This document shows positions 9,439-17,311 of a DNA stretch of 64,000 nucleotides, piece after piece. Within the stretch, counting starts at the first letter, position 1, and every line of letters starts with the position of its first letter. A program made the position numbers and the translations under genes. The notes under the pieces are model-generated. The model did not search any database and was not told the DNA's origin. It was given only the letters and a program-made list of their open reading frames with translations. The DNA is from SNAP01 sp049671745. Lineage in GTDB: Bacteria > Bacteroidota > Bacteroidia > Bacteroidales > Marinifilaceae. The DNA lies in contig JBATVL010000089.1 in assembly GCA_049671745.1 (NCBI GenBank), positions 62,001 to 126,000 of the forward strand, written 5' to 3'.

Positions 9439-10785
9439 TTAATTATGTAATCCTTTATGTCCTCTTAGTTCAAGAATCCAAGAGTATCCAATAAGTAATA
9501 TTGCCATTATACAAGCTCCTAGAAGTACGATGAAACCACCGTCCCATCCCCATGCATCTACTACGGCACCCATGGCTGCATTAGCAAACATTGCGCCTCC
9601 TAGATAACCAAAGAGTCCTGTTAATCCAGCTGCTGTTCCTGCTGCTTTCTTAGGTACTAAATCTAAGGCATGAACACCTATAAGCATTACTGGTCCGTAT
9701 ATAAGGAATCCAATTGCTATAAGAGCAATAGAATTAGCAAGTATTGATTCACTAGTCCAATAGAACATAACAGAAACGAATACAAGAATCATATATATAA
9801 TAGATACCGGAGCACGTTTTCCGTTAAACACTTTATCAGAAAGATAACCACAAAGAAGAGTACCAGGAATACCAGCATATTCATATGCGAAATAAGCCCA
9901 TCCTGTTTCTTTAATAGAGAATCCTTTAGCCTCTTCAAGATATGTAGGAGCCCAGTCAAGTACACCGTATCTTACAAGATAAACAAAAGCATTAGCACCC
10001 GCAATTGCCCAAAGAAGTCTGTTTTTCAAGATATACTTCATGAATATCTCTTTAGCAGTCATTTCTTCTTCAAATTTCTTTGAATAATTATCAGGATAAT
10101 CTCCAGTATGTTCTTCTATAGAAGGCAAACCACATGATTGAGGTGTATCTCTAATAAGTACCCACGCTATAATAGCTACTAAAAGAGCTATTGCTCCTGG
10201 GAAATATAGTTTTGCATGCCAGTCTGCGAAAAGCTCAAAACCTAAGATAGCCAAAGGTCCTATTATACCACCACCAACATTATGAGCTACATTCCATATA
10301 GACATCTTAGTTCCACGTTCATGAATAGTGAACCAGTGAACCATTACCCTACCACAAGGAGGCCATCCCATACCTTGGAACCATCCGTTCATAAATAATA
10401 GAACAAACATGATTAGAACAGATATATTAGATACTGTATTAAAAGGAATGAAACCCATGATAATCATGGTAAGTGATGATAGTACTAGTCCAAGGGTTAA
10501 GAATCTTCTAGCATTAGATCTATCAGATACATTACCCATTACGAACTTACTTATTCCATAGGCTATTGATACTGCTGATAGAATTAATCCTAATTGAGTT
10601 TTAGAATATCCCATTGCAACAAGGTCAGGCATAGCCAAAGAAAAGACCTTACGAGTCAAGTAGTAACCTGCATAACCTAAGAATATTCCCATGAATACTT
10701 TCAAGCGCAATCGTTTGTAGGTAGAGTCGATTTGATCTGCCGGTAGCAGCTCTTTATGAGGTGCCGGCTTCAAGAAATTCATCAT
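9439..10785 (-). CDS. glpT: Glycerol-3-phosphate transporter, MFS
   Basis: Inner-membrane antiporter exchanging glycerol-3-phosphate for phosphate. The 448-residue protein has 12 hydrophobic segments and the organophosphate:phosphate antiporter hallmarks: YYLTRKVFSLAMP (Arg equivalent to the first substrate Arg in E. coli GlpT), MNGWFQGMGWPPCGRVM, and VYLVRYGVLDWAPTYL (second substrate Arg). It sits between glpD and glpQ on the same strand, 91 bases from glpD. A long dyad (10815-10861) lies in that gap, so expression may be partly separate from glpD. Confidence 0.95.
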   Translation of the reverse strand: MMNFLKPAPHKELLPADQIDSTYKRLRLKVFMGIFLGYAGYYLTRKVFSLAMPDLVAMGYSKTQLGLILSAVSIAYGISKFVMGNVSDRSNARRFLTLGLVLSSLTMIIMGFIPFNTVSNISVLIMFVLLFMNGWFQGMGWPPCGRVMVHWFTIHERGTKMSIWNVAHNVGGGIIGPLAILGFELFADWHAKLYFPGAIALLVAIIAWVLIRDTPQSCGLPSIEEHTGDYPDNYSKKFEEEMTAKEIFMKYILKNRLLWAIAGANAFVYLVRYGVLDWAPTYLEEAKGFSIKETGWAYFAYEYAGIPGTLLCGYLSDKVFNGKRAPVSIIYMILVFVSVMFYWTSESILANSIALIAIGFLIYGPVMLIGVHALDLVPKKAAGTAAGLTGLFGYLGGAMFANAAMGAVVDAWGWDGGFIVLLGACIMAILLIGYSWILELRGHKGLHN

Positions 10786-10814
10786 ATTGTAATTATTTAT
10801 ATTTAATTATATAG

Positions 10815-10861
10815 AAACTGTATCAAATAAAGATCTTATTAATTATTATCTGATACAGTTT
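10815..10861. repeat. Inverted repeat between glpD and glpT
   Basis: AAACTGTATCA (10815-10825) is exactly complementary to TGATACAGTTT (10851-10861), an 11-bp stem with a 25-base loop, inside the 91-base gap. In the minus-strand mRNA it could act as a processing or attenuation hairpin; no T run of terminator type follows. Confidence 0.6.
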
Positions 10862-10876
10862 GCTAATTTATATTAT

Positions 10877-12439
10877 TTAGTCAAGTATATAACCTTTTGC
10901 TAAAGAAATATAATCTTCAATTTGTTGTTTTTCCCAGTTTTTGTCTTTACCTAATTCTGTTGCCATTAAAGAAGCAACTTCAGTAGCCATCAACATTGAT
11001 TGTCTAGCATCAAGTAGTAAAGCTCTTGTACGACGTGCAAGGAAATCTTCAACAGTTCTAGCCATTTCATGACGAGCAGCCCAAACAGCTTGTGCTTTAA
11101 TAATACCAAGATCTTTGCTTAAGTATTCGCCTAGTTCTTTGTTTTCTTTAGTAAGGGCAAGAATTTTCTCCTCGTCAGAACCATAGAAATACATTGGATT
11201 ATTTAAATCAACATTTTTCTTGTATCCATGAACCTGCATGTGAGTAGTAGCAGATTTCTTAGCTTCAAATCCAGCTGATTTAGATAATTTATCCATTACA
11301 TCTTCAGCCATTATTCTATATGTAGTCCATTTACCACCAATGATAGTAACTAAACCAGAATCTGCAACAACAATTTTGTGTCCTCTAGAAATTTCTTTTG
11401 TTTTCTTGCCTTCTCCTGTTGGTGCAGCAAGTGGTCTTAATCCTGCAAATACAGACTTAACATCAGAACGTTTAGGAGCTTTAACAAGGAATCTACTAGC
11501 TGTTTCAAGAATGAAATCAACTTCTGATTCAAGTGCTCTAGGTTCTAATTCGTGAGTATCTTTTTGAACATCAGTAGTACCAACTACAACTTTGTTATGC
11601 CATGGCACAGCAAATAATACACGTCCATCTGAAGTTTGAGGAATCATAATAGCGTAATCACCAGGAACAAAAGATTTATCTAATACCAAGTGAACTCCTT
11701 GTGAAACTCTAACAAGATCTCTAGACTTAGGAGTATCCATTTTAACGATATCGTCAACGAATACACCAGTAGCATTAAGTACTGATTTAGCTTTAATAGT
11801 TATCTTTTCTCCTGATTCTTGATCAACTGCTTTTACACCAACAACTTTATCTCCTTCTTTAACTAATCCAGTAACTTTAGTATAGTTAAGAGCTGTACCA
11901 CCGTTCTCAACAAAAGTTTGTGCAAGGTTAATAGCTAAACGTGAATCGTCAAATTGTCCATCGTGATAAACAACTCCACCTCCAAGTTTATTTCCTTCAA
12001 GTGTAGGAATGCATCTTAATGTTTTCTTTTTAGAGAAAGGTAATGATCTACCTAAACCTAATTTTCCAGCTAACATGTCATACATAGTTAATCCTAATGT
12101 ATAATAAGGAGTTCCCCACCAGTTATAGTTAGGAATAATAAAAGATTGGTCTTTTACAAGATGAGGTGCATTTCTTTTCAATAATCCTCTCTCTCTTAAT
12201 GCCTCTAATACAAGAGAAACATTACCTTGTGCAAGATATCTAACTCCGCCGTGAACAAGTTTAGTACTTCTACTAGATGTTCCTTTAGAGAAATCATGTT
12301 GTTCTAACAAAAGAGTTTTTAAACCTCTTGTTGCAGATTCAACAGCAGCACCTAAACCTGATGCTCCACCACCGATAACAACAACGTCCCACTCATCTTT
12401 GTGAGCTTTTAGACTGCTAACCATTTCTTCTCTTATCAT
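10877..12439 (-). CDS. glpD: FAD-dependent glycerol-3-phosphate dehydrogenase
   Basis: Oxidises glycerol-3-phosphate to dihydroxyacetone phosphate, passing electrons to the quinone pool. The 520-residue protein has an N-terminal FAD-binding motif VVVIGGGASGLGAAVES, the family motif GTSSRSTKLVHGGVRYL, YHDGQFDDSRLA, and the C-terminal region VADSGLVTIIGGKWTTYR of the DAO/GlpD family plus the GlpD C-terminal helical domain. Its length fits a single-polypeptide GlpD or GlpA; no glpB or glpC follows, which favours GlpD. Translation may start at the first Met or at Met6 (12424). It has its own promoter (12501-12531) after the glpK terminator. Confidence 0.94.
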   Translation of the reverse strand: MIREEMVSSLKAHKDEWDVVVIGGGASGLGAAVESATRGLKTLLLEQHDFSKGTSSRSTKLVHGGVRYLAQGNVSLVLEALRERGLLKRNAPHLVKDQSFIIPNYNWWGTPYYTLGLTMYDMLAGKLGLGRSLPFSKKKTLRCIPTLEGNKLGGGVVYHDGQFDDSRLAINLAQTFVENGGTALNYTKVTGLVKEGDKVVGVKAVDQESGEKITIKAKSVLNATGVFVDDIVKMDTPKSRDLVRVSQGVHLVLDKSFVPGDYAIMIPQTSDGRVLFAVPWHNKVVVGTTDVQKDTHELEPRALESEVDFILETASRFLVKAPKRSDVKSVFAGLRPLAAPTGEGKKTKEISRGHKIVVADSGLVTIIGGKWTTYRIMAEDVMDKLSKSAGFEAKKSATTHMQVHGYKKNVDLNNPMYFYGSDEEKILALTKENKELGEYLSKDLGIIKAQAVWAARHEMARTVEDFLARRTRALLLDARQSMLMATEVASLMATELGKDKNWEKQQIEDYISLAKGYILD

Positions 12440-12500
12440 ACTAACTAATTATTAATGTTATGTTCTTTCTTTGTAATTTTCTTATTTTACGTTCTATAGA

Positions 12501-12531
12501 CAAGTATAGTTACCTTACCTTGATATCCAAA
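12501..12531 (-). promoter_or_regulatory. Promoter of glpD
   Basis: On the minus strand TTTG (12531-12528), 19 bases, then TATACTTG (12508-12501), one mismatch from TAnnTTTG. The predicted start of transcription leaves a leader of about 55 bases before glpD. Confidence 0.55.
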
Positions 12532-12611
12532 GCACTGTGTAATGCGATGTATATCTATAAAAAAATATTGCACAATTATAAAATACATAGTTTAACTATG
12601 CTAATATATGC

Positions 12612-12631
12612 AAAAAAGGAGCAAAACTCCT
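12612..12631 (-). terminator. Intrinsic terminator of padR-glpK
   Basis: On the minus strand AGGAG, TTTTG loop, CTCCT, then six Ts. It lies 20 bases past the stop of the divergent glycerol kinase gene. Confidence 0.7.
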
Positions 12632-12650
12632 AACTATAAGATAGTTATTT

Positions 12651-14147
12651 TTACTCCTCTGTATCTATCCAACCTTTTGAACGCTCTATAGCCTTTGTCC
12701 AATAATGCTTATAGTGATTAATCTTTTTTGAGTTCATAGAGGCAGAATAAGTCTCTTTTACTTCCCAATTAGATTTAATCTCTTCTATATCTTTCCAGAA
12801 TCCCACTGCTAAACCTGCTAAATATGCAGCTCCAAGAGCAGCCATACTATTAAGTTTAGATTTCACTACAGGAACTCCAAACATATCTGATTGAAATTGT
12901 AATAGTGTTTTATTAGAGATCATACCTCCTGCACGTAATTCTTTAACTTTCATATTCGAATCTTTCTCCATAGCTTCCATTACATCTGAAGCAGAGAATA
13001 CCATAGATTCTAATGTTGCTCTAGCAATATGTCCCATAGTGGTTCCCATATTTAGTCCCCAGAATGTTCCTTTTGCATATTGATCCCAATGTGGAGCTCC
13101 AAGTCCAGTAAATGCAGGAACAATATACACTCCTCCATTTTCTTTCTCAGTAAGAGCAAGTTGTTCTATTTCATTAACTGAATTAATCACATTCACTTCA
13201 TCTCTAAGCCATTGTATAACGGCTCCTCCACCAAGTATAGATCCTTCAAGAGCATAAGTGACCTTATCTCCAATTTTCCACGCAATAGTAGTAATAAGAT
13301 TATGAGTAGATTTAATAGGTTTATCACCTATGTTCATCAAAATAAAACAACCAGTATTATAAGTTGCTTTAACCATTCCCTTCTCAACGCACATTTGTCC
13401 AAAAAGAGCTGCTTGTTGATCGCCTCCTATTCCTGCAATAGGAATTTCTCTTCCATAAAGAGAGGCATCAGTATATCCGTAAATCTCACTAGACGAACAT
13501 ACTTTAGGTAATAAATTTATAGGGATATTTAATATTTCAAGCATCTCTTTATCCCATTCAAGAGTGTTGATATTATATAACATTGTTCTGCTAGCATTAG
13601 ATACATCAGTTACATGTACTTTACCAGCCGTTAGTTTCCAAATAAGCCAAGAATCTACAGTTCCAAAGGCTAATTCACCTTTCTCTGCTCTTTCTCTTAA
13701 ATCTTCATTATGATCAAGTATCCACTTTATCTTAGTTCCTGAGAAGTAAGCATCTAGTAGAAGTCCTGTTTTATCTTTAATTAGTTCTTGATATCCTTCT
13801 TCTTTAAGCTTATCGCAAATTTTAGAAGAACGTCTATCCTGCCAAACAATTGCATTACATACAGGTTTGCCAGTTTTTCTATCCCAAAGAATAGTAGTCT
13901 CTCTTTGATTGGTAATACCAATAGCAGCAATTTCTTCTGCGTTTACATTAGCATTGCTGAATACTTCCTCTACAACTGAAGCTTGAGTGTACCATATCTC
14001 ATTAGCATCGTGTTCTATCCATCCTGATTTAGGGTAGATTTGATCGAATTCCTTCTCCACTTTCCCAACAATACAGCCTTTCTTATCGAAAACAATTGCT
14101 TTCGAACTTGCTGTACCCTGATCCATTGCTAAAATATACTTCCTCAT
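12651..14147 (-). CDS. Glycerol kinase-like protein, divergent copy
   Basis: An FGGY-family protein of 498 residues, full length for GlpK and roughly two-thirds identical by eye to the second copy at 15496-16989. The glycerol-contact residues are kept (ITNQRETT, WQDRRSS, DAYFSGTKIKW, GGDQQAALFGQ with the catalytic Asp). Several ATP-side motifs differ from canonical GlpK: DQGTASSK instead of DQGTTSSR, TYNTGCF instead of TYGTGCF, GLNMGTTMGH instead of GLTRG, and RAGGMISN in place of RVDGGA with one residue deleted. So glycerol binding is plausible but kinase activity may be weakened or altered. It follows padR by 12 bases, in one operon closed by a terminator. It may be a glycerol kinase with other kinetics, a sensor, or act on another polyol. 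Confidence 0.85.
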   Translation of the reverse strand: MRKYILAMDQGTASSKAIVFDKKGCIVGKVEKEFDQIYPKSGWIEHDANEIWYTQASVVEEVFSNANVNAEEIAAIGITNQRETTILWDRKTGKPVCNAIVWQDRRSSKICDKLKEEGYQELIKDKTGLLLDAYFSGTKIKWILDHNEDLRERAEKGELAFGTVDSWLIWKLTAGKVHVTDVSNASRTMLYNINTLEWDKEMLEILNIPINLLPKVCSSSEIYGYTDASLYGREIPIAGIGGDQQAALFGQMCVEKGMVKATYNTGCFILMNIGDKPIKSTHNLITTIAWKIGDKVTYALEGSILGGGAVIQWLRDEVNVINSVNEIEQLALTEKENGGVYIVPAFTGLGAPHWDQYAKGTFWGLNMGTTMGHIARATLESMVFSASDVMEAMEKDSNMKVKELRAGGMISNKTLLQFQSDMFGVPVVKSKLNSMAALGAAYLAGLAVGFWKDIEEIKSNWEVKETYSASMNSKKINHYKHYWTKAIERSKGWIDTEE

Positions 14148-14159
14148 CTTGCTTTTTTT

Positions 14160-14507
14160 TTATAAAGTTATACCAGCTATAGATTTATTTAAGTTCATAT
14201 AGTAATCATTCATCATACTAAGTTGTTCTAAACCTAGCTCTGTAATTTTATAGTATTTACGAGGTATTCCTGTTTCCATTTCTATCCACTCAGACTCAAC
14301 TAAAGTTTCTTTCTTTAGTCTATTCAAAAGTGGGTAAATTGTTCCTTCCGCTATATCCAAAGATGCTAAACCTTTAAGTTTAGCTATTAATTCATAGCCA
14401 TAATAAGACTTTCTCTTGAGCAATAACATGATTATGTACTCAAGTAGTCCCTTCTTAATTTGTGATTTCCACTTTGTGATAAAATATGACGTTTGTATTT
14501 CATCCAT
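14160..14507 (-). CDS. PadR-family transcriptional regulator
   Basis: The 115-residue protein has a winged-helix DNA-binding domain typical of PadR: LEYIIMLLLKRKSYYGYEL, then LDIAEGTIYPLLNRLKKE (recognition helix) and the wing PRKYYKITELG, followed by a short C-terminal helix for dimerisation. It is the first gene of an operon with the divergent glycerol kinase. The promoter's -7 element ends four bases before the ATG, so the mRNA is probably almost leaderless. PadR proteins usually repress their own operon and respond to a small ligand. A candidate operator is shared with the glpK-glpF promoter, which suggests it controls both. Confidence 0.9.
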   Translation of the reverse strand: MDEIQTSYFITKWKSQIKKGLLEYIIMLLLKRKSYYGYELIAKLKGLASLDIAEGTIYPLLNRLKKETLVESEWIEMETGIPRKYYKITELGLEQLSMMNDYYMNLNKSIAGITL

Positions 14508-14511
14508 GATG

Positions 14512-14630
14512 CAAAAGTAAATATTATACGTAGTAATGCAAGGTATCTAATCTAAATTAGACTAATTATAAATAAAAACAAGTGATAATCAGTTGAATAG
14601 AAATTTAATTTATACGCTATCGTTTACGAT
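14512..14630 (-). promoter_or_regulatory. Promoter and three-part conserved element upstream of padR-glpK
   Basis: On the minus strand TTG (14541-14539), 19 bases, TACTTTTG (14519-14512). The spacer holds the palindrome TACGTA (14527-14532). Upstream lie CTAATCTAAATTAG (14547-14560), an inverted repeat, and the perfect dyad ATCGTTTACGAT (14619-14630). All three boxes recur with the same spacing at 17113-17230 before glpK-glpF. Confidence 0.65.
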
Positions 14631-14690
14631 AAATCATCTTGTTTGAGAGAGTTTTCAGTTTTCTTTTATAAAGAAATATAAAGAGTCTCT

Positions 14691-14714
14691 AATAATGGCA
14701 TATCAGAGACTCTT
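14691..14714 (-). terminator. Intrinsic terminator of glpK-glpF
   Basis: AAGAGTCTCT (14691-14700) pairs with AGAGACTCTT (14705-14714), a 10-bp stem past the glpF stop; the minus strand continues T-rich. Confidence 0.6.
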
Positions 14715-14728
14715 CTGGAAATATTAGA

Positions 14729-15469
14729 TTATTTTAATAATAAAAAGGCAGAAGCTGCAATAATTGCACCTGTAAGTGGTCCAACAACTGGAATCCATGA
14801 ATATGACCAGTCTGAATCACCTTTTCCTTTTATTCTAAGAACTGCATGTGCTATACGAGGACCAAGATCTCTAGCAGGATTAATTGCATAACCAGTAGTT
14901 CCTCCAAGTGACATACCTATAGCAACAACAAGTAAAGCAACAGGAGCTGCTCCAACTGAGCCTAGTCCTACTTTAACATTAGGTATTCCTTCTATAGATA
15001 GAGACATGTCAGAAATATAGAATACTACAAATACAAGAACAAATGTTGCAATACACTCGCATAGGAAGTTTCTCCAGTTATTTCTAATCTCGGGTGCAGT
15101 GCAAAAAACAGCAAGCTTAAGGGCTTTGTTTTCTGTTGCATTAAAATGATCTTTATACATAAGATACACAAGAACTCCACCTGTGAATCCACCTAGTAAT
15201 TGAGCGATTATATATGGAGCTACGTCAATCCAAGGAAATAAACCTGCAATAGCTAATCCTACAGATACTGCGGGGTTAAGATGAGCTCCTGAATATGGAC
15301 CAGCAACCATTACACCTACTAAAACAGCAAATCCCCAAGCAAATGAAATAAGAGTCCATCCACCACCGTTGCCTTTAGTTTTATTTAGAACAACATTAGC
15401 TACAACACCGTCCCCAAGAAGGACAAGTAGTAGTGTTCCTATGAATTCGAAAATATATGACTGTTGCAT
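14729..15469 (-). CDS. glpF: Glycerol facilitator (aquaglyceroporin)
   Basis: Inner-membrane channel for passive glycerol entry. The 246-residue MIP-family protein has both NPA boxes: AHLNPAVSVGLA (about residue 65) and YAINPARDLGPRIAH (about residue 195). The Asp after NPAR is the residue that marks glycerol-conducting members. Six membrane segments are evident. It starts 26 bases after the canonical glycerol kinase gene, in one operon, so imported glycerol is trapped by phosphorylation. Confidence 0.95.
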   Translation of the reverse strand: MQQSYIFEFIGTLLLVLLGDGVVANVVLNKTKGNGGGWTLISFAWGFAVLVGVMVAGPYSGAHLNPAVSVGLAIAGLFPWIDVAPYIIAQLLGGFTGGVLVYLMYKDHFNATENKALKLAVFCTAPEIRNNWRNFLCECIATFVLVFVVFYISDMSLSIEGIPNVKVGLGSVGAAPVALLVVAIGMSLGGTTGYAINPARDLGPRIAHAVLRIKGKGDSDWSYSWIPVVGPLTGAIIAASAFLLLK

Positions 15470-15495
15470 AATATTATATTTTGATATAGTTTATA

Positions 15496-16989
15496 TTAGT
15501 TATTTATCCAGTTTTTAGATCTTCCAAGTGCTTTATCCCAGCCTTCAAGAAGTTCGTCTACTTTTCCTTTTTCCATTTTTGGAGTCATAATAATATCTTG
15601 TTCCCAGTGTTTTTTTATTTCGTCTACTGAATCCCAAAATCCAACAGCAAGTCCAGCAAGATAAGCTGCACCCATTGCAGTTGTTTCAAGTACTTTAGGT
15701 CTTACTACAGAGCTTCCTATAATATCTGATTGGAATTGCATAAGCGGATTATTAATGGCAGCACCACCGTCTACTCTTAATTCTTTTAATTCTACAGCTG
15801 CATCATTTTTCATTGCATCAAGAACATCTTTAACTTGGAAAGCTATTCCTTCAAGAGCAGCTCTACCTATATGTCCAGCAGTAGTTCCACGAGTGATACC
15901 TACAATTGTTCCTCTAGCATATTGATCCCAATGAGGGGCACCTAGACCAGTTAATGCAGGTACAAAATATACACCACCGTTATCTTCAACAGAAGCTGAA
16001 AGTTTTTCTATATCAGAAGAAGATTCTATAACTTTTAATCCATCTCTTAACCATTGAACAATAGCTCCACCCATGAATATAGATCCCTCTATTGCATAAG
16101 TTACTTTTCCGTTAAGTTTCCAAGCAACAGTAGTAAGTAATTTATTTTTAGACATAACAGGTTTGTCACCCACATTCATAACCATGAAACAGCCTGTACC
16201 ATAAGTGTTTTTAACCATACCAGGTTCTGTACACATTTGTCCAAATAATGCAGCTTGTTGATCTCCTGCTATTCCAGCTATTGGCACTTTATGTGCAAAA
16301 AGAGTAGTTGTAGTATGTGCATAGACTTCACTTGATGAGCAAACTTCAGGAAGCAATGATTCTGGAATATTAAATAAATCTAATAGTTCCTTATCCCAAC
16401 TCATAGTGTTGATATTATATATCATTGTTCTACTAGCGTTAGAAACATCGGTAACATGACGTCCTCCTCTAGTAAATTTCCAAATAAGCCAAGTATCTAC
16501 AGTTCCGAAAGCTAATTCTCCTTTTTCTGCTCTTTCTCTAGCGCCTTCTACATTTTCAAGTAGCCAGTGTATTTTAGTAGCTGAAAAATAAGAATCTAAA
16601 AGAAGTCCTGTTTTTGATTTGATCATATCCTCATGACCCATAGCTTTCATCTTATCGCAGTATCCCGAAGTACGTCTATCTTGCCAAACAATAGCATTAT
16701 ATATTGGTTCACCAGTTGCTCTATCCCAAATTATAGTAGTCTCTCTTTGGTTTGTAATACCTATACCTGCAATATCTAAACCTGTAATGCCAAGTTTAGA
16801 TATAGCTTCAGCAGCTACACTTGCTTGTGATGACCAAATTTCATTAGGATCGTGTTCAACCCATCCTTCTTTAGGGAAGAATTGTTCGAACTCTTTCTGT
16901 GCTGATGAGCACATTTCTCCCTTTTTATTATACAATATAGCTCTTGAACTTGTTGTTCCTTGGTCTAGTGATAAGATAAATTTTTCCAT
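15496..16989 (-). CDS. glpK: Glycerol kinase, canonical copy
   Basis: Phosphorylates glycerol to glycerol-3-phosphate with ATP. The 497-residue FGGY kinase has all expected motifs: phosphate-binding DQGTTSSRA, GITNQRETT, VWQDRRTS, IAGDQQAALFGQ (catalytic Asp), NTYGTGCF, GITRGTTAGH and LRVDGGAAINNPLMQFQSD. It heads an operon with glpF. The leader is about 120 bases, and its promoter carries the conserved element also found before padR. In contrast to the 12651-14147 copy, no ATP-site motif is degraded, so this is the likely workhorse enzyme. Confidence 0.97.
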   Translation of the reverse strand: MEKFILSLDQGTTSSRAILYNKKGEMCSSAQKEFEQFFPKEGWVEHDPNEIWSSQASVAAEAISKLGITGLDIAGIGITNQRETTIIWDRATGEPIYNAIVWQDRRTSGYCDKMKAMGHEDMIKSKTGLLLDSYFSATKIHWLLENVEGARERAEKGELAFGTVDTWLIWKFTRGGRHVTDVSNASRTMIYNINTMSWDKELLDLFNIPESLLPEVCSSSEVYAHTTTTLFAHKVPIAGIAGDQQAALFGQMCTEPGMVKNTYGTGCFMVMNVGDKPVMSKNKLLTTVAWKLNGKVTYAIEGSIFMGGAIVQWLRDGLKVIESSSDIEKLSASVEDNGGVYFVPALTGLGAPHWDQYARGTIVGITRGTTAGHIGRAALEGIAFQVKDVLDAMKNDAAVELKELRVDGGAAINNPLMQFQSDIIGSSVVRPKVLETTAMGAAYLAGLAVGFWDSVDEIKKHWEQDIIMTPKMEKGKVDELLEGWDKALGRSKNWINN

Positions 16990-17311
16990 AACTTAGAATG
17001 CTTTATTAGATAATCTTTTGTTTTAATAAAAATACAATCGTTTGCGTTAGTTAGGTGTGGTTATAGGAATAATTAAAAGAATTATAATGTTTCATTTTGA
17101 TTAGTCCTTATGTAAAAATATAAATTATACGTAGTTATGCAAAGTACCTAGCATAGATTAGATGAATTCTAAATAATAAGTACTGAAAGTTAGAGCTTTA
17201 GCTTATTGAAATTTATGCTATCGTTTCCGTAGATAATTGTATTTTTTACGAATAGTTTCCATATTATCTACATTTTCCTAACTTTGTAGCTGCTAAATAA
17301 AACAGAATCAG
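16990..17311. promoter_or_regulatory. Divergent control region between glpK-glpF and gltX
   Basis: A 322-base gap with no gene. It holds the glpK-glpF promoter and its conserved boxes (17113-17230), an extra ATCGTTTGCG box at 17037-17046, and the gltX -7 element TAACTTTG at 17279-17286. The gltX ATG follows 26 bases later. Confidence 0.6.
17113..17230 (-). promoter_or_regulatory. Promoter and three-part conserved element upstream of glpK-glpF
   Basis: On the minus strand TTTG (17143-17140), 19 bases, TATTTTTA (17120-17113), one base off TAnnTTTG. TACGTA sits in the spacer (17128-17133), CTAGCATAGATTAG at 17148-17161, and ATCGTTTCCG from 17220. The distances TACGTA-to-CTA (20) and TACGTA-to-ATCGTTT (92) are the same as before padR. 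Confidence 0.6.

Noticed and set aside
12651..14147. The divergent glycerol kinase as a pseudogene
   Set aside because: Intact frame over 498 codons and conserved glycerol-contact residues; only the ATP-side motifs are changed.
17231..17311. T-box or other riboswitch leader before gltX
   Set aside because: The leader after the promoter is only about 20 bases, too short for a T-box.
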